This document shows positions 34,970 to 45,960 of a stretch of DNA of 64,000 nucleotides, one piece after another (within the stretch, counting starts at the first letter, position 1; each line of letters opens with the position of its first letter). The DNA is from Triangularia verruculosa (Eukaryota; Ascomycota; Sordariomycetes; Sordariales; Podosporaceae): positions 186,001 through 250,000 of the forward strand of contig MU863900.1 in NCBI GenBank assembly GCA_033296885.1. The letters are read 5' to 3'. The position numbers and the translations under genes are program-made. The notes beneath the pieces are model-generated. The model was given only the letters and a program-made list of their open reading frames with translations, was not told the origin of the DNA and did not search any database.

Positions 34970-37900
34970 TCACAGCTCATCATGGCCCTGAATCTTCTCC
35001 TTGACCGCCTCTGTAGCTTCACTTGCTGCACTCGCCACCTTCTCGCCCACGCTCTTGGCCTTCTCTCCGGCCTCACCTACCACCTCGCCAACGGCACTGG
35101 CTGCTGAGCCGACAACATTTGTGCCAGTCGCATAGGCAGCGTTCAACCTGGACACCACGCTTTCCGAGAATGTTGGCTCCTTGCCCACAAGGAGCTCAGC
35201 CACAAGCGCACTCACAGCCTCGTACCGCTGGGCAGCCGCATCGCTGGCCACAACCGCTGCGCTTGTGACTGAGGCAGCTCCCTCGCCAGCAGCCGCCGAG
35301 GCAGAGGCCGCATATTCGCCAACGCCACTGTAGACAGCTTCGTACCATGGGGTGGGGGTAGGAGCGCCGTAGACTTGAATGCTGATCTTGGTGACAACGA
35401 CGTCCCAGCCATCAGCAACGTAATCGGCTGCCGCAGAAGCTTGTTCATACCCAGCAGCAGCCACCGAAGAGGCATTCTCGCCGACCGCGGAAGCAGCCGA
35501 GGAGACTCCCGCACTGGCAGCAGAGGCGATAGAGGATGCACCGGAGCCGATGGCAGAGGCGGCGGAAGCAGCAGACTCGCTAGCGGCCGAGGCAGCAGAA
35601 GCGGCAGCCGCACTCGCCGCTGAAGCAGCAGAGGCAGCCGACTCGCTCGCCACCGAAGCAGCCGAAGAAGCAGACTCACCTACGGCAGCGGCAGCGGCAG
35701 CAGCAGACTTGCTGGCAACCGAAGCAAGCGAAGAAGCGGTGCCGGCAAGATCGGTTGGAGTAGGGGTGGCCGTCATGGAGCTCACAGCTGCGCTGGCGGC
35801 CGACAGAAACTCGGAATATCTGGCATGGGCGATGCCAAGACCGGCGTAATAATTGTGTCTGGCATTGTCTAACAGCTTGTTTACGTGCTCGGCGGGAGTG
35901 GAAGGCGTCGGCGTCGCCAAACCAGCTGCAACCTTGGCACTTTCGTACTGTTCCAGGGCCCACGCGCGACCTTGTTCGAGGCGCTCCGACGCAATCGACT
36001 CGATGCGGGCCCAATCCACACTGGGGACAGGTACAGTCGGGACGGCAGTGGGAATGATGTTCCTCTTGGTCTTGGTGGGTGTTCCGCGCAGTTGGGTTGA
36101 CACAGCTTCCAGCGCAACATCCATCCGAGAGCTTGCCGAAGCCATGGCCTTGTTGTAGGCAGACGTCACCGAGGCAAGCATTTGTTGATGGGCTGGAAGG
36201 GGCGTGCCGTGAATCTGTGCCGAAACAGCCGACAGAGCCTGAGAATACTGTTCATCTGCGCGGGACATGGCAGCCGAGTAAACAGACCTCAGCTCGTCTT
36301 GCATCACCTGGATGGCCCCTGCCGTATCCTCCTCGTCATCCTCCTCGTCATCGAGAATGGGAGAGTGACGGGGGACAACCTGCGCGGCGGCACCAAACAA
36401 AGCAGGCTTGACAGTAGGTGCAGTTTCCGTGACCTGACGAGTCCGGGGAGTTTCCTGGGCCTCCGCTTCTTCCTCCTCGTCGTTGTCGACATCCTCGCCG
36501 ACTGGCAGCGCAACTGGGGCTGGGTCAGCATTGATGTGTTCTTCAATCTGTGTTATGTTATCAACAACCAGAGGCGTCTCAAAAACAAGTGATTCGGTGG
36601 CCGCAATGCCAGCAAGGTTGTCGTCGGATTCAGGAGTGGCCTCGGATGTTGGCTCGACGGCACTTGAAATCTCCTCAGACGCGGCGCTGACAGCTTCGGC
36701 CTCCTGCTCAGCGCCCCCGCTAGCCATCGAGTCCTCGGCCCACAAGTTGTTGTTTCCCACAGTATCAGCAGCCTCCGACGCCTTGTCAGACACTGCGTCC
36801 TCGGCGCCAACAACAGCCTCGCTGGCCTTCTCATAGGCTCCGGCAACCTTGTCGGCGATAACATGCTGAGCCTTTTCGGCAGACTCTCCAGCCTTGTGGA
36901 CCACATTGGCAGCAGCCAGTCTGGCGGCTTCAACAGCCTCGGCGGCTTGCTGCGTCAGTGTGCTGTCAAATTCGTCGGTCTCGTCCCCGGCCGCCAGCTT
37001 CCAGTTGGCCACTTGCTTGAGACGGCCAAGCTCCTTGGCTGCCGTAGCAGCAAGCTTCATAGCCTCGTCCTCGATGTTGGCCCCTTCAATTTGAGCAGCC
37101 TCGAGGTTCGGGTGGGTGACGATGAGCTTCTCCAGATCGCCTTTCCACTCGTCGAATCTGCTCTTGAGCAGGTGGTACTTGGCCCAATCCTTGTATGTGA
37201 TTCCATCTGTCCACGCCCACTTCATGCCGATTCTTTGCAGTGCCAAGTCTCTGATGCCCTGGAGCACGGTGAAGTGAGTCTCGGCTGCTTGCGTGATGGA
37301 AGCTTGCAGCTCCCTCTCGTACTCCTCGCGCCAGTTTCGTACTGCCTGCGCCTTCTCCTTGATGCCCATACCCGACTGCCTGACAGCTTGAATGATCTGG
37401 TCCTGCGCTTCCTCGGTGCTCAGTTCTTTCTCGTTGACGGCACCAACAATATCAAGAATATCAGCACGAAGCTGTACGAGCTCCGAAACTGTGGCCTTTT
37501 GGAGCTCGTCGAGAAGAGCCTTGCCCGTAATGCGGGCATTCCGGCGAATCATCCTCTTGGCAATCTCCTGAACGCGCTCATCGATCTCAGCAGCGCCCTC
37601 GTCTACGGCCTTGGCATATCGTTCTTGCCAATCTTTGAGGTCACCGGCCACCGTTTCACGCGCAGCGCGGCGCACTGCATCTTCATTCTCGACCTGCTCA
37701 GCGGTATCCGGAGGCGTGATGGGATCGACGCTAGACTTTGACCGATGAGCTTCTGGAACGTCCTTGACTTGTGACTTTTCGGCTCTGTTGGAAGGGGTGC
37801 TTGAAGCAGAGACGATGGCGGTTGAGGAGGCGGATGGCGAAGGCTTGACAAAAGACGACGTCGATTTGGAGTAAGTACTAGACTGTGTCAGTAACCGATG

Positions 37901-38895
37901 CTTGGTGAAAACTTTCTACGGGCCAAACTCACCTCGAAGTCGAGTCTACCACGGACTTGGGAACAGACTTCTTGGTGCCATTGGTGCTACTGCTATAACG
38001 ACCGAGTCGTTTGCCAATCTTGACAAGCTGAGGCTCCACATTCTCAACGTAGATGACTCTTAGGTGTGGCCAAACCGTGCTGTCAAGAAAGAGAGTTGTC
38101 GTATTCCACGCCCATGCGCATGTCGGTGCTACCGTTCCCAACGCAAAATCCGACGTAGCCTGGTAGGCCTGCAAGGCATAGGGCTGAGCAAACAGATAGG
38201 AAGGCAACAGAAACTCGTGGTAAGTTTGTAGCGAGTTGGTCCGGACAATCTCGTAGTAGGGACCGACGGCGGCCGACAGCTGATCGAGGTGCGGCGCAAG
38301 TGTCTGGTCGTATTGGGTCTTGGCGAGGTGTTGAACTCTGGTGATTTGAGGTTGGACCGTCTTTTCCCACTGTGCCTTTCCGTAGACCTGTGCCTGCTCT
38401 AGCTGCGGAGCACCGTACTGTTTCGCGTAGCCCCAGGCTGGCGCGATAAGCTTTTCGTCGACAGTGTTGTAGTAAGGGCGCGCCAGCTCAATGTAGGGCG
38501 CTGCGTAGGCATCATAATATGGCTCGAGGTGCGGCGTAACTGCGTGTTTGACCTGGAAATAGGGTTTGCAGACGAGTGGGGAGTTTTCATGGCAGGCGTC
38601 GAGGGTCACCGGGCACCGAAACAGGATCGTAATGATCGAATACCATGTCAGGAGTCTGAGACGCACACAGCTGTCAGCTTTTCTCTGATGGGGCCTAGTC
38701 GACATGGATGGATGGATGGATATTCGCTCACCTGGCCATGATGCTCAGCAGCCGGGATACCACACCTGGTCCACGGCTCCTGTCTGTCCTTTTCGCTGCT
38801 GTGTGGTGGCCATTCAAGGCGGGCGACTTGATGGCGCCGTTGATACCATTCGCAGCCCGGTGGGCTTGCATTGTTGTGCCGTTTTTGTCGTCCAT
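34970..38895 (-). CDS. Giant Ala/Ser-repeat coiled-coil protein with N-terminal membrane helix
   Basis: Exons 38895..38732, 38655..37933 and 37877..34970 join in phase 2 twice (introns 76 and 55 nt), giving 1264 residues. The first exon (MDDKNGTTMQAHRAANGING) is recovered only by splicing and has a good GCGCCATGG start. A hydrophobic helix follows (LLTWYSIITILF). Residues 80-270 are rich in Tyr/Gln/Ala with repeating PHLEPYY / ARPYY patterns. The middle is a long charged coiled coil (around WQERYAKAVDEGAAEIDERV). The last third is a dense Ala/Ser/Glu repeat of the type SAASESAASAAS, like LEA or perilipin 11-mer repeats. Relatives are sometimes labelled as homeobox factors, which I think is wrong because no homeodomain is visible. 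An organelle-surface or lipid-droplet role is inference only. Confidence 0.85.
35460..35740 (-). repeat. Ala/Ser/Glu low-complexity repeat block
   Basis: In-frame imperfect repeats of GCC/GCT-TCT triplets encode ASAASESAAS-type units. The complementary strand is a GCN/GGC-biased tract and produces false open frames. Confidence 0.75.
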
Positions 38896-40252
38896 GGCGC
38901 AAGACGATTCAGCGCCAGGCTGAGGAGACAGGGGAAAAAAAAGACAGTACCAAATGCGTCAAGCAATGATACGGAAGAAAAGTGCGATAGACGAAGCTGG
39001 TTCGCGCCGGATAGAAGAGAACAAGATAAGATGCTGACTGAGATCAGAACAGTGGTAGTTTGACACCCGGCCGGGTGAAGCACTGTTGGAGAAAATAATT
39101 ACAGTCGGTTTCGGTTAAGGGAAGCTTGGACAGCCGCTCGCTTCTGAGAGTTCAGGGATTTTGAGGTGGCTGACTGCCAAGAGGTCGATGTTGTGTCGAG
39201 TCGCCTTGTTGGTACTGGAGAGGTACTGGAGACAGGAAAGGCAGCGTAAATAATCTAAATAATACTGAGTCTTGGGTCATCTACCCTTAGACACCTGTTC
39301 GGTATTGCGGGTTTTGTGTTTGTTTGTTCTCTTCCAGCAAGCTGCACCCAGCGTGACGACATATGTATGGAAGCTCGATTTCCTTGACAGGGCTCGGTTC
39401 TTAGTGCGACGCCCCTCCCCTTCAAGGACGTCATAGGCGCAGGTGGTGCACCCAATCCAAACTGAGGTCTTGTCTTACGAAGTACCTCCAAACTGTGCAA
39501 AGACAAGCAAAGAGTCGCGGCCATTTGGAGTCTGTCGATTCTTGACCGAGGCACTTTCAATATCGGGCAGGGGAGTTGGTTCGGCTTGTCACAATGTTTC
39601 AGATCGGCGCCGGGAACTGTCACGCAGGCAAAATGGCACCCTCACTCCTCACTCACCGCTCCAGCCTTGAGCTTGAACCTCAGATGAGACGGGATGGCAG
39701 TTGTTAGAAAATGATTGTGGATTACATCAGCATTTGGATGGCCTGTCATTTGGTGAAGTCATTGGGCACGTGAAAAGGATCCACGTAGGTGGCATCCCAA
39801 GAAGGCGATTGGCTCCCTCACATCGTCTTTGTGACAGGCAAAACCCCGGGCACCCTCGGTGCTGAGCCTGGGGCCTGGGCCTGCGTCTCTCAGCGTGGAG
39901 TTGACATGCACCTCTTGTGGCATTCTGGAACTCTGTTTGAAGATTTGCCATCCACACCCCGTTGTATCCCGTCCATCGCACATTTCCCATTTCTCAAACA
40001 CCGTCTGTCCACCTACCACTATCTGCCTAGCCAAGCCAGGAGCCGTCCACCATCTCCCGCTACGCCTTACGCCGCTGCGTGGCTTGAATCTACCACCAAA
40101 CCCCCCCGTCCATCTGTTCGACCCGCGGTTTTGCCAGAAACTCTCCTTGTTCCCATGCGAGGTTAGAGAAGACGCCTCAGAGTTCATGCGTCGAATGGCG
40201 TGTCTTTAACGTCTTCCGCCGTTCTCATTCACTCGACAAGACTCCAGAGAAG
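38896..40252. other. Divergent promoter region of the coiled-coil gene and Doa10
   Basis: About 1.36 kb. The part after about 39850 is pyrimidine-rich and probably belongs to the Doa10 leader. Open frames here (for example 39859-40209) look like leader sequence, not genes. Confidence 0.55.
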
Positions 40253-43200
40253 ATGGCGGACCCTCAACTCCTGGGCCCCTTTCCGGCTCCCGACCCTGAT
40301 CAATTCCCAAATACCCGCCTACGAGGCCATGTCCCCCGCCTAGATTCGACACCGCAAGATTTCCAACCATCACATTTCACAAACGATCCAGATACCTGTC
40401 GAATATGTCGCGGCGAAGGAACGCCCGAAGAGCCGCTCTTCTACCCGTGCCGATGTAGTGGGAGCATCAAGCATGTCCACCAGGACTGCCTGATGGAGTG
40501 GCTCTCCCATTCACAAAAGAAGCACTGCGAGCTGTGCAAGACGCCCTTCCGCTTCACCAAGCTCTACGACCCAAATATGCCCAAGGCCCTGCCGTGGCAC
40601 GTCTTTGCCAGCCACATGGCCAAATATATACTTGCGAACATGCTTCTCTGGATGAGAGCGTCACTAGTCGTGCTGGTCTGGTTGGGAGCCCTGCCATATC
40701 TTATGAGGAGTGTATGGAGGCTATTGTTCTGGTTCAGCGATGACGGTATGGCTGCTTTTCTGTTTCGTCAAAGACAGCACGGACGGCATCAAGCCGCCCA
40801 GCTTGCCTCGGGTCTTGGAACAACACCCAACCCGGCGAGGTCTCCGTTTGGAGACAACACCACACTGGCTACTAACCTCCTCCTTCCGGGTGCAGCATGC
40901 ATCGCCAAAAGCGCGTCCGGTACGGCTCAGCTTTTATTTAGAGCGTCCGACACATCTGCCGCCGTGGCAACCGAGGCCGCTTCTATTTCGACCAGGAACA
41001 ACTCTCTGCTGAGCGGCGTGGGCTTTCTTCGTAATCTCACCCGGCACCCCTGGTTGAACAACAAGATCATCGAAATCATCGAGGGCCAGATCGTGACGAT
41101 ACTGGTCATTGTATGTTTCATCCTCATCATCCTAGTTCGCGATTATGTTGTTCAGCAGCAGCCGGAAATCAACATGCGTGCTGCCTTTGCGGATGCTGAA
41201 AACGCACCGCTCCCTGCTGCACCGCAAGAACCTCCGGCGCGGGCAGAAGCGGTGCCCCTCGATGAGGAGCAACAACGCGACGACCCGGCGCAGTGGGAAG
41301 ATATTCAGGGCCGGTGGAATGGTCGTGGGAACGCCGAACAGCCAGTCCATCTGGCATTGGAGGTGCGACATCAGATGGCCCTGGCCCAGCTCCAAGCCCA
41401 CGAAAGGCGGGTTCAAAGACAGATGGTTGAAGCTGAAGCTCATGACCAAGTGAGATATGCGGATGATCAATATGCTGCCGTCCCCGAGGTTAGAAATAGT
41501 CATGAAGCTGCGTCAGCCACCACCCCTGGGATTCGGCCGCCTTTTTTGCCCCCGAGTGACGAGCTAGATGCCTTTCTCCCTACCGGCGACGTCAATGATC
41601 CGAGGAATCGACCTCTCCACGATTTTCTGGCCATCTATCAGCGTGCGAAGGGGGATCCGCGTCGAATTCTCGAGATTGCTCGAGATCAGGGGGCCGAGGA
41701 GCGACTGGATTACTGGTTAGCCCTTACCCGGTCGCTATTAGATCGTCAAAACCGCGCACTGGCCGATGTTGAGGACAACTCGGACGGCAGTAGTACTGCC
41801 GCGAATACTCCCGCCTCGAGTACTGATGCTCGCTTTGAAAGTCAGGAGTCTCCGCTGTCTGGCGGTCTTCGTCCGCCCATCCAGACAGTGGATCGGACAC
41901 CCAGGTCGGCAGGCGATGGCGATACCGAATCCCAGCGTGAGAAGAAGGGCAAGGGAATCCTCGAAGAGGGCAGTGACAGTGAAAGGAGCGGGGGCGATAG
42001 CAGTCAAAGACATTTGTCGAGTCCGCTACGCCCAAGGGCCAACACAGATGGTCCCAAAATCAGCGATACCATTCACCCGTTGGCAAACAACAGCTGGTCG
42101 TTCCAAGCTCTGATGGAACAAGAGGCTGATTCGACATTGAACGATCACCAAGGCTTCGAGTCTACGTCCTCGGGGCACTCTACTTTCGGCTCACCTGAAC
42201 AGCCTGCCTCTCGGCAAATTGTTTCGCCCACCTTCTCCGGTCGACTTGACTTCACGAGGCCGACGTTCACCGAGGCTGCATTTGATATCGATCAAACGCC
42301 ACACTCAACGCCCCCTGTGAGCAATAGGGCGGATCACGAGATGGAAATGGGCTATTTGACTTCGGCACACGAGTCAAGCACAGGCCTATTGGATGTAACT
42401 TCTGGCGCTGAAGACGCCCAACCGGATAATGCTCCTGGGCTAGCCTCACAACCAACTGGGGAAGGTTTCGACGTTCAAGGCGAGCAACAAACACCGGATG
42501 CCCCCGCCCCGCGCCCCCAACCCGTAGGCATCGTCGACAGACTTGCTGATTTCATGTGGCGCGATGTAGCAGACATCGACCCGGCCGAACTTGTTGCGGT
42601 CGATCCCTTGGAATTTGAGGTGGAAGATGGCCATCTCGCCGACGATGAGGTGGAAGATGAAGCGCCCGAAGTTCCAGAACGAGACAGAGAGGCCGTCGAA
42701 GCTGCTGTGGCTGCCGGCTTAGATCCCGAGGCGATCGAAGATGCCGAAGATCTGGAGGGTATCCTGGAGCTTCTGGGCATGAGAGGACCCATCACTAGCT
42801 TGGTCCAGAACGCAATCTTTTGCTCTTTCCTCGTGTCAATCACCGTCTTCCTCGGTATCGTGGTCCCGTACAATATCGGCCGGGTAACAGTGTGGATGGT
42901 GGCAAACCCAATCCGGCCAGCGCGGATTCTGTTCGGCCTGTGCATGCTTGTCCAGGACTTCGGAATTGTCCTGTTCGGATCTGCCGTTTGGTTCGGTGCC
43001 GAGACGCTCTTGCTACTCGCAACAGTCTTGAAAGCTTTCGGTCCCAATGCCCTTGGCGCAGTGGCCGACCTCCTCACCACAACGTCTTTCATGTCCTGGT
43101 CCGCCATGCTGAGTGCTATCAACAGAGTGGGCAACAGCTTCGTTGCTGAGTTCACCTACATTTCCGGCACAGAGATACAGAATTTCTCTGCCATTAGCCA

Positions 43201-45637
43201 CGAGGCACTGCTGAAACTCAAGGGTCACATTGGGCTGGGATTCACTGCGTTGCTAGCCGCAGCCGAGTACCTGTTTTCTGGCAACTACGAAGAGAAGAGC
43301 CTCGAGGTCGCATATTACGTGGGCAGGCTGTCGGCAATAACATTGGAAGCTTTGAAGCAACTCCCCGGCGTCGTCACGAACCCAAATTCATGGGTTGTAA
43401 ATCTAAGTCTCCCCGACTCCACGGCACCGGCTTTTAATTCGGCGCTTGCCCAGTGGAGTGGTACCGACAGGTTCTGGGCTATCGTGGCCGGTTATGTTGC
43501 CATCTCTGTGATGGCTGGCCTCTACCTACGACGGGGCAGCCCCCTGTTCACGGGGCCGACGGGACAGGATTGGGAAGCCTCCATCATTGACGGCCTTAAC
43601 CAAGCCAGCGGGGTCATGAAGGTGATCCTCATCATCGGCATTGAGATGCTCGTCTTCCCCCTCTATTGCGGGCTTCTCCTTGACCTTGCGCTGTTGCCCC
43701 TTTTTGCGGGCGCCACGGTCAAGTCCCGCCTCATCTTCACCATGAACTACCCGGTCACGTCAATATTTGTTCACTGGTTCGTGGGAACGGGGTACATGTT
43801 CCACTTTGCGCTTTTCGTTTCCATGTGTAGGAAAATCATGCGCAAAGGGGTTCTCTACTTTATCCGGGACCCCGACGATCCCGAGTTCCACCCCGTACGT
43901 GATGTTCTGGAACGTAGCGTCACGACACAACTGCGCAAGATTTTGTTCTCTGCCCTGGTTTATGGAGCACTTGTCATGGTCTGTCTAGGCGGCGTTGTCT
44001 GGGGGCTGGCGCTTTCTGTTTCCAACGTTCTTCCGATTCACTACTCGTCCAACGAGCCCGTGCTGGAGTTTCCCATCGATCTGCTCTTCTACAACTTCGT
44101 CATGCCGCTGGCGGTCCGTTACTTCAAGCCCAGTGACGGACTACACGCCATGTACACGTGGTGGTTCCGCAAATGCGCTCGAGGGTTGAGGGTGACTTGG
44201 TTCCTGTTTGGCGAGCGACGCATTGATGAAGAAGGCGAACTGGTCTTGAAGAGCGATTCTCCAGATTCTGGCCTGCCGTGGTGGCGCAAACTGTTCCTCG
44301 AGCTGGAAGGCGACCAAGTGCGGGCGACGCGCTGGACAAATCTTTTCGAACCCAGCCCCGAAAAACCGACTGTCATGCGAACGGAAGAGGCTCTGCAGTT
44401 GAACATTGCAAAGGAAATCCTCGTCGAGTCAGGCCAACTAGTTCCCGACGGCCGCTATGTTCGCGCACCATGCTCCGATCAGGTCAAGATCCCCAAAGGG
44501 AGGAGGGTGTTTCTTACCGTGAATCAAGACAACAAACGGTCCGACATTTCTCTACCAACTGATCTGTATAACTCTGAAGAGTTTCAGTTCGTATATGTAC
44601 CGCCGCACTTCCGACTCCGGGTCTTCTTGTTCATCACATTCATATGGGTCTTTGCCGCCGTCACCGGTGTCAGCTTCACCATCCTGCCGCTTGTCTTTGG
44701 CCGCTGGATGTTCAGGTCGCTGCTCCCCAACCACATCCATACCAACGACATTTATGCCTTCAGCATCGGCATCTACATCCTAGGTTCCGCCGCTTATACT
44801 GCATTTCATGCGCGGGCCATTTACCACGCCACGCACGAGTGGGCCAGCAGCTTTGCAAGAATCGTCCTTGATGGCGAGGCTGTCCAGCCGGTGGTTGATG
44901 CAGGCAAGCGGATTGCCTCGATTATCTACGCCTATTTTTTCTTCTACATTGTCTTTCCTCTCATGGTTGCATCGTTGATGGAGCTGTATGCGCTGATGCC
45001 ACTGCATGAGGTCATGTATGGTGCCTTGCTCAAGAGAGGAGATGGTGCGTTCGAGCCGGTGCAAGGAATAAAGCCAGGCGTCGAACTGAACGCAAAACAT
45101 ACGGTCCGTGTGATTCAGGGCTGGACCATTGGCTTGCTCTACCTCAAACTCAGCACTCGAATCATCACTGCCTGGTTCCCGGGCACCCGCATCGCCGCGG
45201 CTGTCATGGCTATCTTCCGGCACGGCTGGCTGCATCCAGATGTTGCCGTTCTGACCCGGGCTTTCATCATTCCTGGCTTGATCCTCTGGAGCAGCGCCGT
45301 CATCTCGCCGCTCCTCCTTGCCAGATTCAGCGTGGCCTACGGGCTGGGAGAGACGATTCTTCGCTCACCGGATGGTGTGCCAATCGCTGAATATGATGAG
45401 TTGCGGCATGCTTACAAGGTCCTGATATATCGCCTGAGCTATCCTGCCATGGCGGTGCTTGTGGTCTGCGCCGTTGGCATTTGGAGCATGTTTGGTGTAT
45501 TCAGGAGGTGGAACATGCGTATCCGGGACGAGGCCTACCTTATCGGGGAGAGGCTGCATAATTTTGGGACGTCTGTGGGGAATGGCACGCCGAAGGGGAA
45601 GAGCACAGCCTGGAGAGGGACACCGGGAAGGATATAG
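40253..45637 (+). CDS. ssm4: ERAD E3 ubiquitin ligase Doa10/Ssm4 (MARCH6 type)
   Basis: Intronless 1794-residue frame. A RING-CH finger sits at the N-terminus with ligands Cys49, Cys52, Cys66, Cys68, His76, Cys79, Cys92 and Cys95 (C4HC3 order). Two membrane helices follow, then a long disordered acidic cytosolic stretch (about 290-830), then ten or more further helices including the conserved block around residue 1150-1210 that corresponds to the TEB4-Doa10 domain. The family sits in the ER and inner nuclear membrane and ubiquitinates misfolded cytosolic-degron and membrane proteins with Ubc6/Ubc7. At 1794 residues it is longer than yeast Doa10 (about 1320), mainly in the disordered insert. 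The ATG at 40253 has an AAGATGG context. Confidence 0.95.
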   Translation: MADPQLLGPFPAPDPDQFPNTRLRGHVPRLDSTPQDFQPSHFTNDPDTCRICRGEGTPEEPLFYPCRCSGSIKHVHQDCLMEWLSHSQKKHCELCKTPFRFTKLYDPNMPKALPWHVFASHMAKYILANMLLWMRASLVVLVWLGALPYLMRSVWRLLFWFSDDGMAAFLFRQRQHGRHQAAQLASGLGTTPNPARSPFGDNTTLATNLLLPGAACIAKSASGTAQLLFRASDTSAAVATEAASISTRNNSLLSGVGFLRNLTRHPWLNNKIIEIIEGQIVTILVIVCFILIILVRDYVVQQQPEINMRAAFADAENAPLPAAPQEPPARAEAVPLDEEQQRDDPAQWEDIQGRWNGRGNAEQPVHLALEVRHQMALAQLQAHERRVQRQMVEAEAHDQVRYADDQYAAVPEVRNSHEAASATTPGIRPPFLPPSDELDAFLPTGDVNDPRNRPLHDFLAIYQRAKGDPRRILEIARDQGAEERLDYWLALTRSLLDRQNRALADVEDNSDGSSTAANTPASSTDARFESQESPLSGGLRPPIQTVDRTPRSAGDGDTESQREKKGKGILEEGSDSERSGGDSSQRHLSSPLRPRANTDGPKISDTIHPLANNSWSFQALMEQEADSTLNDHQGFESTSSGHSTFGSPEQPASRQIVSPTFSGRLDFTRPTFTEAAFDIDQTPHSTPPVSNRADHEMEMGYLTSAHESSTGLLDVTSGAEDAQPDNAPGLASQPTGEGFDVQGEQQTPDAPAPRPQPVGIVDRLADFMWRDVADIDPAELVAVDPLEFEVEDGHLADDEVEDEAPEVPERDREAVEAAVAAGLDPEAIEDAEDLEGILELLGMRGPITSLVQNAIFCSFLVSITVFLGIVVPYNIGRVTVWMVANPIRPARILFGLCMLVQDFGIVLFGSAVWFGAETLLLLATVLKAFGPNALGAVADLLTTTSFMSWSAMLSAINRVGNSFVAEFTYISGTEIQNFSAISHEALLKLKGHIGLGFTALLAAAEYLFSGNYEEKSLEVAYYVGRLSAITLEALKQLPGVVTNPNSWVVNLSLPDSTAPAFNSALAQWSGTDRFWAIVAGYVAISVMAGLYLRRGSPLFTGPTGQDWEASIIDGLNQASGVMKVILIIGIEMLVFPLYCGLLLDLALLPLFAGATVKSRLIFTMNYPVTSIFVHWFVGTGYMFHFALFVSMCRKIMRKGVLYFIRDPDDPEFHPVRDVLERSVTTQLRKILFSALVYGALVMVCLGGVVWGLALSVSNVLPIHYSSNEPVLEFPIDLLFYNFVMPLAVRYFKPSDGLHAMYTWWFRKCARGLRVTWFLFGERRIDEEGELVLKSDSPDSGLPWWRKLFLELEGDQVRATRWTNLFEPSPEKPTVMRTEEALQLNIAKEILVESGQLVPDGRYVRAPCSDQVKIPKGRRVFLTVNQDNKRSDISLPTDLYNSEEFQFVYVPPHFRLRVFLFITFIWVFAAVTGVSFTILPLVFGRWMFRSLLPNHIHTNDIYAFSIGIYILGSAAYTAFHARAIYHATHEWASSFARIVLDGEAVQPVVDAGKRIASIIYAYFFFYIVFPLMVASLMELYALMPLHEVMYGALLKRGDGAFEPVQGIKPGVELNAKHTVRVIQGWTIGLLYLKLSTRIITAWFPGTRIAAAVMAIFRHGWLHPDVAVLTRAFIIPGLILWSSAVISPLLLARFSVAYGLGETILRSPDGVPIAEYDELRHAYKVLIYRLSYPAMAVLVVCAVGIWSMFGVFRRWNMRIRDEAYLIGERLHNFGTSVGNGTPKGKSTAWRGTPGRI

Positions 45638-45960
45638 GAGGAGAACTCAGTTTGCAGCACGACATTTCTTTCATCATCATAAAGGGGTGACATGCTTTTT
45701 TCTTGGGCTAGCACTTATAGACGGTCTGCATGGATTGGCTTGGCGTTTTTGGTGAAAGGCTGGTTGGTTGTTTGGTCAAGAAGTGGACTTTCAGCGGATA
45801 TTCACAGCGGAATTGCCGACGGGATGAATGATCCGGGTGTACATCTTAATGTTTTGTGTGTAGCATTATAAGTACATATTGATGTTGTCATGAAGCTTGG
45901 AGCCTTGCAAATACAGGTAATAAAGTGGGTCCGGAAAAGGGGGTGAGCAGGCAGACCACC
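45638..45960. other. Intergenic region between convergent genes
   Basis: 3' flanks of Doa10 and the TDT transporter. It carries AATAAA at 45919-45924 on the plus strand. Confidence 0.6.
45919..45924 (+). terminator. Candidate polyadenylation signal AATAAA
   Basis: It lies 282 bases after the Doa10 stop codon. Confidence 0.35.

Noticed and set aside
36863..37741. 292-codon plus-strand frame opposite the coiled-coil gene
   Set aside because: It follows from the Ala/Glu-rich composition of the true gene on the other strand.
34970..38895. Homeobox (HOXA13-like) transcription factor label
   Set aside because: Only Ala-rich low complexity is shared; no homeodomain helix pattern is present.
39789..40209. 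Open frames before Doa10
   Set aside because: They lie in a pyrimidine-rich leader and look like UTR or promoter.
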